In this document: positions 41,031-49,182 of the stretch, piece after piece
How positions within the stretch are numbered: position 1 is the stretch's first letter
How the letters are laid out: each line of letters opens with the position of its first letter
Program-made: the position numbers and the translations under genes
Notes under the pieces: generated by a model
Database searches by the model: none
Seen by the model: the letters and a program-made list of their open reading frames with translations, nothing else
What the model was told of the DNA's origin: nothing
Source: Bdellovibrionales bacterium
GTDB lineage: Bacteria; Myxococcota; XYA12-FULL-58-9; SYDY01
Length of the DNA stretch: 49,182 nt
Direction of reading: 5' to 3'
Assembly: GCA_005801425.1 (NCBI GenBank)
Contig: SYDY01000041.1
Coordinates: 1 to 49,182 of the forward strand

Positions 41031-43334
41031 ATGTTCAGACGTTTATATCTCCTTGTGGCCTGTGCATTGTATCCAGCGTGCAAGTCGGTAGAGCTTCCTC
41101 CTGGACTTGAATGTTCGGGTCCCAACGACCATGGATCCTGCGCAGTGGACCATGCATGTATCAATTTCCGATGTGCTGCGCCGTGTGATGCATCGACAGA
41201 GTGTGATGGCAATTTTGTTTGCGACAACAGCATTGATAATCACAATGGGACTTTTAGTGGTTTTTGCAGTTTGCCATCAGGTTCGGGATCGTTGGTTGAC
41301 ACAATTATCAAAGATCCTCCTCCTGGTGCTACGCGTTTATCGACGATAACTTTTCACTTTGAAGCCTTAGGCGCCGTTGGCACCAAAATATTTCAGTGCA
41401 AACTTAACAATGAAGATTTTGCGTTATGTCCTGGCTCAACGGTTGGGAGTGTCACGTACTCTGGAATAGGTACGGGTAAAAATACTTTTCAAGTACGTGT
41501 GATCGATGGACGCCGTGTGCAGGACGAAACCCCTGCTCTGTTTGAATGGTGGGTAGATCTCACGCCCCCCGATGCATGGTGGAGCAATTCGGCTACAAAA
41601 CCATCGGTTCTGCCTGTGGTGCCAAGTGGTGCATTTGGCCCTGCAAAGCCATTGAACATCACGGTAAACGGAACAGATACAGGGGGCCCTAGTGCGACAC
41701 CTCGATTTGAATGTCAGATCCCCAAGGGTTTGAATTGGCAATCCTGTCCTGGATCTACGGTGGATCTTAGTACTGTTCTTGCTGATGGTGCATACACGAT
41801 CAGCGTTCGTGCCGTCGATGAAGCAGGCAATGAGAAACTTTTCCCCGATCTGGTTGTTACCATTGATCGTATTGCTCCAGACATCATATTTGATGCGACG
41901 CCATTGAGTGAAACGGCTTCAACCCATGCTGATTTTAAGTTTCACTGCACAAGCGGTGACTGCACGTTTGCATGCAAAGTGGATGTTGATCCGCCGGTGG
42001 TTGTTGTTCCACCAGCTGCTGAAGTGCCTTTTACCGCATGTGCATCATCCTATGAAGTTGAAAAAGGTGCACATAAATTTCAGGTGAGAGCCACCGAACC
42101 TTCGGGTAATGTGAGTACGAAAGAATTTACTTGGACGATTGTTTCACCATGGACGGAAGTTTCTATCGGCGCAGGGCATGCATGTGCGTTGGATGCGGAA
42201 AGTGATTTGTATTGTTGGGGAAGCACAGCCAATGGGCGCCTTGGCGTGGGCGCTACGAGTGCTTTAGTTTTAGGTCCCACGAAGGTATTGCCGGCAGGTT
42301 CCAAGTGGACCTCTGTTGCAGCTGGAAGAGACTTTACCTGTGCGATGCGTCGTGATGAAAATACCCTGTATTGTTGGGGAAATCTCGCTTCGGCAGGTTT
42401 AAGTGGCACCAGCAATGAACCGGTCTTGCAATCAGGCTCAGGAAAAAAATTCGATGCGACGTTTGAGTCTTCGGTAGGCGTTGCGGCTGCATCTGAGGCT
42501 GCTTCTGTCTCTGAAGTCGTATTAGTTGCAAAACGATCCTCGTCCTCACCATTTCAGTTGTTTTCGAGCAGCTATTCGTCACCGTTAGCGCCGTCCTCAG
42601 TGTTTTCCTCAGAAAACGGCGCAGCCCGGTTTGGCGTCTCCCAATTTCATATGTGTTTGCAGAAATCTGATGGCCAAGTGCTTTGCCGCGGAGACAGTGG
42701 GTTAACCGGGCACTCTGGAACAACCACTTCAAATGTTCGTACGGTTAACGATGCGCTTGTTGTCGCAACCCGTTTGAGCGTAGGCACCCAACACGCATGT
42801 GCGATTGATACGGCAGATGCGTCAATGCTGCAGTGCTGGGGAAATAGCAATCAGTATCAGGTGGCATGTACGAACAATCCAAACAATACGTGCGGAAAGC
42901 GTCTTTTGACGACGGCAGTCGTTACAGGCGCACCTGTTGGCACAACATGGATTGATGTTGCTGCAGGTGGCGAACATACGTGTGCCATCGCGGCAAGCAA
43001 TACGAAGCGTGATTTGTACTGTTGGGGGTCCAATAGCAATTTGCAGTTGGGCTATGTACCCTCAGGTGACGCGCGTGTGCAGACCACAGGCCCAGGTAAG
43101 GTTTTGGTGGATGTGGGCGACCCTGTGAGTGTTTTCGCGGCTGGCAATGTAACGTGCTGGATGACTTCCGATGGTGATTTATGGTGCATGGGTGACGGCG
43201 CCAATGGCCGTCTTGGAAATATTGTTCCGAGCACCGGTAATTTTCGCTACGGCCCGGTTCATGTACGCCATGCTGCTAGCGTTGATTGCGCAGAGGGTCT
43301 TATTGCTGGTGCATCTGGGTGTTCTAAGCCTTGA
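41031..43334 (+). CDS. Secreted RCC1-repeat lipoprotein
   Basis: A 767-residue exported protein. The signal sequence (MFRRLYLLVACALYPAC) ends near Cys17 (Cys11 in LVAC fits the lipobox consensus better but is very early), so lipid attachment is likely. An EGF-like Cys-rich segment (about 30-80) follows, then Ig-like repeats with the PPxxT/DGxYTxxVRAVDxAGN pattern (about 85-360), as in surface proteins. From about 370 come RCC1 beta-propeller repeats (IGAGHACALDAESDLYCWG, AAGRDFTCAMRRDENTLYCWG, AAGGEHTCAIAA...LYCWG) with Cys and Trp in set places. One repeat (about 480-540) is degenerate and Ser-rich. Likely surface-exposed; ligand unknown. Start ATG with AAGGA 11 bases before. Confidence 0.9.
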   Translation: MFRRLYLLVACALYPACKSVELPPGLECSGPNDHGSCAVDHACINFRCAAPCDASTECDGNFVCDNSIDNHNGTFSGFCSLPSGSGSLVDTIIKDPPPGATRLSTITFHFEALGAVGTKIFQCKLNNEDFALCPGSTVGSVTYSGIGTGKNTFQVRVIDGRRVQDETPALFEWWVDLTPPDAWWSNSATKPSVLPVVPSGAFGPAKPLNITVNGTDTGGPSATPRFECQIPKGLNWQSCPGSTVDLSTVLADGAYTISVRAVDEAGNEKLFPDLVVTIDRIAPDIIFDATPLSETASTHADFKFHCTSGDCTFACKVDVDPPVVVVPPAAEVPFTACASSYEVEKGAHKFQVRATEPSGNVSTKEFTWTIVSPWTEVSIGAGHACALDAESDLYCWGSTANGRLGVGATSALVLGPTKVLPAGSKWTSVAAGRDFTCAMRRDENTLYCWGNLASAGLSGTSNEPVLQSGSGKKFDATFESSVGVAAASEAASVSEVVLVAKRSSSSPFQLFSSSYSSPLAPSSVFSSENGAARFGVSQFHMCLQKSDGQVLCRGDSGLTGHSGTTTSNVRTVNDALVVATRLSVGTQHACAIDTADASMLQCWGNSNQYQVACTNNPNNTCGKRLLTTAVVTGAPVGTTWIDVAAGGEHTCAIAASNTKRDLYCWGSNSNLQLGYVPSGDARVQTTGPGKVLVDVGDPVSVFAAGNVTCWMTSDGDLWCMGDGANGRLGNIVPSTGNFRYGPVHVRHAASVDCAEGLIAGASGCSKP

Positions 43335-44361
43335 TGGATTGAATCGCTTGTTCTGCAAGAGTCTCATCAAGTGACTTGATCCACGCGACGACCATGTGGG
43401 CTTCAGCCCAAAATTCGGGGCGCTTCTGATCCTGGATCTTTTCTATCGATGCTTGCGTGTGAATCACTTTGCGCAATGTTGACCGAAACACTTCGGGATC
43501 GATTTTCAGCGCCCACCATGCGATCATGCTTTGTGTTGCATTGGCTGTAGCATCGCGTACCATGGCTTGTAGCGAGGCATATGCATGATGCTCAATCGTT
43601 TGCAGTGAGGCATGTGCATGATGCTCAAAAGTGTTTGCTCTTTTGATTGAAACACGCTGATGGGATGCATCAAGTGTGCGGTCGATCCACATCGCGAGCG
43701 CATCTTTCGCCTCGGTGATCGAATGTGCTTGTTCTATTTTAAGCATGTTAAGAATTTTCCAACCGACAAAACGCCCGAGATGTTTGTGCCAGGCTTCATC
43801 GAGGGTTGGATTGTTCCACGGAAGATCCCATAAACGCAGCGCCAGAGTCAGTCGTTCGACGGCTGTATAGCCTTTCTGGATTTCTTCACAGGGCTTGCAT
43901 TGTCGCTGGATAGCGAATGTGTTGAACGATGATCCAATATGCCTTCTGCCCCATTCTCCCCAGCGAGTGGAAAGCCACTGGCGCTTGGATTGCTCACCGC
44001 TTGTGCCTGGCCTGGCTGTGTTGTGCATGAGTGTTGCGACAGTATCGGTCAACGCATTGATAAAAATATTTTTTGGAAGAAGTACGTGACTGCGGCATGT
44101 TTGTTTTGTGCTGGGCTGTGGCGTGCCGCAGCCGATACAAGATCGTTTTTCTTGCCCCTCAGGTTTGAGTTTGATCTCCATGCCGATAAGTGGAATGACA
44201 TTTTGAGGACGAAGCGTGCAGCGCGAAACTGTTTTGATGAGATCCTGTTCAAGATCGCGATAAAGAAACCGATTTTTTTTATCAATCGACGGTGATGTGC
44301 ATATTTGCTGTTCAAGCACAGAGGGGGAGCAGACTTCAGAGGTGCTCGGAACGTGCTGCAT
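43324..44361 (-). CDS. Unrecognised protein with clustered cysteines
   Basis: From ATG 44361, a 345-residue basic protein without signal or membrane segment and with no recognised family. It has GCGTPQPSTKQTC near residue 75 and QCKPCEEI near 165, four or more Cys that could bind zinc, then a mostly helical half with Trp-rich segments (RLWDLPWNNPTLDEAWHKHLGR). Residues about 240-262 hold a tandem EHHAHASLQTI/EHHAYASLQAM duplication. A longer frame to 44562 exists but would run into the atp promoter region. The 3' end overlaps the convergent RCC1 gene by 11 bases; the 5' end is divergent from atpF. Confidence 0.65.
   Translation of the reverse strand: MQHVPSTSEVCSPSVLEQQICTSPSIDKKNRFLYRDLEQDLIKTVSRCTLRPQNVIPLIGMEIKLKPEGQEKRSCIGCGTPQPSTKQTCRSHVLLPKNIFINALTDTVATLMHNTARPGTSGEQSKRQWLSTRWGEWGRRHIGSSFNTFAIQRQCKPCEEIQKGYTAVERLTLALRLWDLPWNNPTLDEAWHKHLGRFVGWKILNMLKIEQAHSITEAKDALAMWIDRTLDASHQRVSIKRANTFEHHAHASLQTIEHHAYASLQAMVRDATANATQSMIAWWALKIDPEVFRSTLRKVIHTQASIEKIQDQKRPEFWAEAHMVVAWIKSLDETLAEQAIQSIKA
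43574..43629. repeat. 33-bp tandem duplication inside the unknown gene
   Basis: GAGGCATATGCATGATGCTC begins one 33-base unit (43574-43606) and GAGGCATGTGCATGATGCTC the next (from 43607); the first 22 bases match at all but one position. It encodes two copies of an EHHAxASLQ unit. In frame, so it lengthens a helix by 11 residues. A recent slippage or recombination event is the simplest origin. Confidence 0.8.
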
Positions 44362-44430
44362 ATTATTGTTTCGGCGTGATGCGTCAAAAGTAGCGCGAAT
44401 GTGATCAAATGTATGACATATCAAGATCCC

Positions 44431-44459
44431 TTGACGCTCCCGGCGCCTTGGACTATTTC
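44431..44459 (+). promoter_or_regulatory. Candidate promoter of the ATP synthase operon
   Basis: TTGACG (44431-44436) and TATTTC (44454-44459) with 17 bases between, 73 bases before the atpF start, in the 171-base gap between divergent genes. The -35 matches 5 of 6 consensus bases, the -10 only 3. Confidence 0.35.
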
Positions 44460-44532
44460 GCCGCAAGTCAAACGCTGACTTTGGCGTGTGGCCTGGCCTG
44501 ACTCTCTTGAACGCACAAACGGGCTTTTTCTC

Positions 44533-44955
44533 ATGGATTTTGACCTTACCTTGGTGTTTCAAATGGGCATTTTGCTCGTCCTCTTGGGCGTGCTTAATGG
44601 GCTGGTGTTGCGTCCAACCCTTGACGTTATTGTTCGACGCGAGAAATGTACGGAAGGCGCACTGGCAGAAGCTGAGTCACTGCGTCGCCAGGGTGATGAT
44701 GATCGCGATGCGTATCAACAAGAGATCCGTGAAGCGGGACGGCGTGCACAGGTGATCCGTGATGCTTTGGTACAAGAAGGACGTGAAATGGAGAAGAAAT
44801 TGCTTCAGGATGCGCGTCAAAAAGTGCTTGATTCTCTTGGAAAAGCCCGTGGGGAGATTGCCAACGAGCGGAGCATTGCACAATCGACTTTAGACGCATC
44901 TACCCATGATCTTGCACGGGAATTGACCGCAAAGTTTCTCGGACGCGAGGTGTAA
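44533..44955 (+). CDS. atpF: ATP synthase F0 subunit b (b-prime type)
   Basis: A 140-residue stator subunit linking F0 to F1. Start at ATG 44533 (MDFDLTLVFQMG), the usual beginning; a GTG 45 bases upstream is rejected. One N-terminal membrane helix (about 5-27), then a long charged helix (RREKCTEGALAEAESLRRQGDDD...) that forms the peripheral stalk. The lack of a signal peptide and the NGLVLRPTLDVI stretch fit the b-prime form. It forms a heterodimer with the next gene product. First gene of the operon. Confidence 0.9.
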   Translation: MDFDLTLVFQMGILLVLLGVLNGLVLRPTLDVIVRREKCTEGALAEAESLRRQGDDDRDAYQQEIREAGRRAQVIRDALVQEGREMEKKLLQDARQKVLDSLGKARGEIANERSIAQSTLDASTHDLARELTAKFLGREV

Positions 44956-44957
44956 CG

Positions 44958-45563
44958 GTGTATCGATCGCTTTCTTTTTTGGTTCTCTTGGTGTCGACTG
45001 TAGCCAGCGCTTCCGCAGGGAGTGGCGAGCCTCATGTCAACTGGTGGAAATGGGATGTCCATGCCCCGCCTATTGGCTGGTATGTTCTCGACTTTGTTAT
45101 TTTTTGTTTGGTGCTGCGTGTCGTGGTTCGCAAGTTTGTTTTGCCTGCATTGGCCAAGCGTCATTTTGCATTGAAGCGTGAAATAGCTGCTGCCTCAGAG
45201 ACGAAAGAAGATGCCAAGGCGCATCGTGATGCATATGAACAGAAGCGCAAGCACGTGAGCGAAGAGGCTGAGCAATTGAAGGCCAGCGCATCGGACGATG
45301 GGGCTGCAATGCGTGATCATACTTTGGAGCATGCAGGCGTCACTGCGGCTCGTATGATCGCCGACGTTGACACCATCATCGCTCAAGATCTGAAAGCAAC
45401 TCAGCGCGATTTAAGTCGCATTACCGCCAATCAGGTGGTGGATGAGGCCGAGACTCGGTTGCGTACAGGCATGAACGATGCCGATAGGGTTCGCATGTTT
45501 GAAGCATCGCTTTTGCAAATCGAATCGGGTGCGATTGATGCAGAGCGCGGAGGCCAGCCATGA
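44958..45563 (+). CDS. atpF: ATP synthase F0 subunit b with N-terminal signal sequence
   Basis: A 201-residue second b-type subunit, GTG start 2 bases after the first b gene. A Sec-type signal sequence (about 1-20, ending ASA), then a WWKWD segment, the membrane helix (GWYVLDFVIFCLVLRVVVRKFV) and a long stalk helix rich in Ala, Lys and Glu. Leader-bearing b subunits beside a b-prime subunit are known in deltaproteobacterial operons. The gene overlaps atpH by 4 bases. The weak N-terminal match and longer length make it less typical than the first b. Confidence 0.88.
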   Translation: MYRSLSFLVLLVSTVASASAGSGEPHVNWWKWDVHAPPIGWYVLDFVIFCLVLRVVVRKFVLPALAKRHFALKREIAAASETKEDAKAHRDAYEQKRKHVSEEAEQLKASASDDGAAMRDHTLEHAGVTAARMIADVDTIIAQDLKATQRDLSRITANQVVDEAETRLRTGMNDADRVRMFEASLLQIESGAIDAERGGQP

Positions 45564-46108
45564 GCGGTGTTGCGCGTCGATATGCTCGGGCTGTCATGGA
45601 AAGTGCACGAGAAGCGGGCGGCGAGCAGGCGGTTACAGCGCTTGCACAAGGGATCGCAAGTTTTGTGGATCTCATGCATGACAACGATGAATTGCATGGG
45701 GTATTGTGCAGTCCTGTGTTTAAAAAAGAACGCTTGGATGTTTTGGATGCGACCTGTACGCGCATGGCTCTCGATAGCCATAGTGTAGGATTGCTGAAGT
45801 TATTGGCTGAGCGTGATCGCTTGGATGCGCTTCATGAGGTTCGCGACGCACTTGATGCGTTAGTGAGTGCAGAGAGCAACATGCTCCATGCCCTTGTTCA
45901 ATCGGCGATACCTCTCGATAAGACCCAGAAGGTGCGTCTTGAGGCAGCTTTGAGTGCGCATTTTGGATTCACGGTGACAGCGTCCATAGAGGTCGCGCCG
46001 GAACTTTTGGGTGGGCTGGTCATTCAGGTGGGCGATACGACGCTCAACACCAGCGTGAAACGTCAATTAGAAATTCTCCGTGAGCGGCTTTCGAGCCTTA
46101 ACGCGTAA
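45560..46108 (+). CDS. atpH: ATP synthase F1 subunit delta
   Basis: A 182-residue subunit that clamps the top of F1 to the b stalk (OSCP-like). Start ATG overlapping the previous stop. N-terminal helical domain with VARRYARAVMESA, C-terminal domain with VQSAIPLDKTQKVRLEAAL and the characteristic PELLGGLVIQVGDTTLNTSVKRQLEIL. Position between b and alpha is standard. All family landmarks are present at the right spacing. Confidence 0.96.
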   Translation: MSGVARRYARAVMESAREAGGEQAVTALAQGIASFVDLMHDNDELHGVLCSPVFKKERLDVLDATCTRMALDSHSVGLLKLLAERDRLDALHEVRDALDALVSAESNMLHALVQSAIPLDKTQKVRLEAALSAHFGFTVTASIEVAPELLGGLVIQVGDTTLNTSVKRQLEILRERLSSLNA

Positions 46109-46124
46109 TCAAGTCCTGAGGTAG

Positions 46125-47668
<1,544 letters not shown>

Positions 47669-47669
<1 letters not shown>

Positions 47670-48547
47670 TGGCAACGTTACGCGACATACGAACCCGAAT
47701 TAAATCGGTGAAGAACACGCAGAAAATCACTGCGGCCATGAAGTTGGTGGCTGCGGCGAAGCTTCGGCGTGCACAGGATGCGATTGTTCAGGCGCGTCCG
47801 TATGCCGTGGAGTTGGGTGGTCTTTTGCGACGTACTGCCACCCGTATTGATGGTGAGGCCGAGGTTGCAGGGCACCCCTTATTGCGTGAAGTTTCTGAAA
47901 CACGTCGCGTGATGTTGGTTGTTCTTACTAGCGATCGAGGTTTGTGCGGTGCATTCAATGCGAACGTACTGCGACGTGCTGAAGGCTTTGTGCAAGAATG
48001 GAAATCGACCTACGAAAAACTTGATGTGGTGACGGTAGGACGAAAAGCACGTGATCATTTCCAGAAGCACAACCTGATCACATTGCGTGATTTTCCCGGT
48101 TTATTTCAAGGTCTGCACTTTGGTAGTGCGGTAAAACTGGGTGAAATGATTGCGAAGGAATATGTCGAAGGTGATTTGGACGCTGTTTATGTGATGTACT
48201 CCGAATTTCACAGCGCCATGAGCCAAGAAGTGCGCTTGGAGCGTATTTTACCGGTTGTTCGTGACGAACTGCCGCTGCATTCCGCGCCTCAATGCATGTA
48301 TGAACCAAGTCGTGATGATGTTTTAAATGATTTGGCCCCTAAATACATGGCGACGCTTGTTTGGCGAGCATTGCTTGAAAGTAGTGCCTCTGAACAAGGG
48401 GCGCGTATGACGGCCATGGAAGCAGCGAGCAAGAACGCGAAAGAAATGATCCGCAAGCTATCGCTGAAATACAACCGGGCGCGTCAGGCAAATATTACAC
48501 GTGATTTGATGGATATCGTGGGCGGAGCCGAAGCTCTCAGTTCGTAA
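47669..48547 (+). CDS. atpG: ATP synthase F1 subunit gamma
   Basis: A 292-residue rotor shaft of F1. The coiled N-terminus (DIRTRIKSVKNTQKITAAMKLVAAAKLRRAQ) and C-terminus (MTAMEAASKNAKEMIRKLSLKYNRARQANIT) are the two helices that turn inside the alpha-beta ring; SDRGLCGAFNANV is the Rossmann-like central part. The overlap with atpA and the gap of 53 bases before atpD (with a palindrome) mark it as mid-operon. Confidence 0.97.
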
Positions 48548-48554
48548 AGAATAT

Positions 48555-48580
48555 GTAGGGGCGCAGCTTGCTACGCCCTG
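48555..48580. repeat. REP-like palindrome, copy 3, between atpG and atpD
   Basis: GTAGGGGCGCAGCTTGCTAC, then GCCCTG. Arms GGGCG(C)AGC and GCT(A)CGCCC pair around TT with one mismatch (A:C). It closely matches the element after phaR. It lies inside the ATP synthase operon and could act as an mRNA-stabilising hairpin or weaken read-through into atpD; that role is inference. Confidence 0.65.
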
Positions 48581-48581
48581 A

Positions 48582-49182
<601 letters not shown>

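Overview
The window comes from a Gram-negative bacterium of roughly even base composition. It is most likely a deltaproteobacterium in the broad sense (Myxococcota, Bdellovibrionota, Desulfobacterota or a relative). Pointers are an F-type ATP synthase with two different b-type subunits and the a/c genes separated from the rest, an RCC1-repeat lipoprotein, a trypsin-like protease with a MYXO-CTERM-like tail, a GldA/GldG-type ABC cluster with a DUF4340 protein, a mitochondrial-type aconitase and a PhaR regulator. Lineage is inferred from gene content only. Several genes start with GTG or TTG, and many neighbours overlap by ATGA or share stop codons.

Left end (1-9.7 kb): the last 41 codons of uvrA; an unrecognised proline-rich protein with a possible papain-like domain; a small zinc-finger protein; atpE and atpB (F0 c and a) on the minus strand with a clear terminator; a pair of M16 metalloprotease genes (one active, one degenerate); a DUF2505-like protein; a secreted trypsin-like protease; and a minus-strand group of DsbA-like thioredoxin, Cse60-like small protein and acyl-CoA thioesterase.

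9.7-21 kb: lytic transglycosylase, TatD-like hydrolase, TcdA, PhaR, MltG, a secreted protein gene broken by two compensating frameshifts, two small unknown proteins, an alpha/beta hydrolase, ManA and aconitase. 21-30.4 kb: a tight plus-strand run of rpmE, prfA, prmC, mgtE, an ABC transporter cluster (ATPase, permease, GldG-like protein, DUF4340 protein) and murA.

30.4-41 kb: a minus-strand lipase/methyltransferase pair divergent from korA-korB (2-oxoacid:ferredoxin oxidoreductase), an unrecognised 471-residue protein with a weak RhoGAP-like signature, a DHH phosphoesterase, RNase HII, a large acyltransferase-SGNH membrane protein, and atpZ with a small membrane ORF that may be an atpI remnant. 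41-49.2 kb: RCC1 lipoprotein, an unknown Cys/His-containing protein, then the ATP synthase operon (two b-type subunits, delta, alpha, gamma, beta), cut by the window edge inside atpD.

Working links: both ends of the window supply parts of one ATP synthase; aconitase and KorAB belong to the TCA cycle; MurA, MltG, the lytic transglycosylase and perhaps the acyltransferase serve the cell envelope; RpmE, PrfA and PrmC serve translation. Three short related palindromes (near 14.36, 30.46 and 48.57 kb) look like a REP-type dispersed repeat, one of them between atpG and atpD. I saw no tRNA, rRNA, CRISPR array, transposase or integrase.
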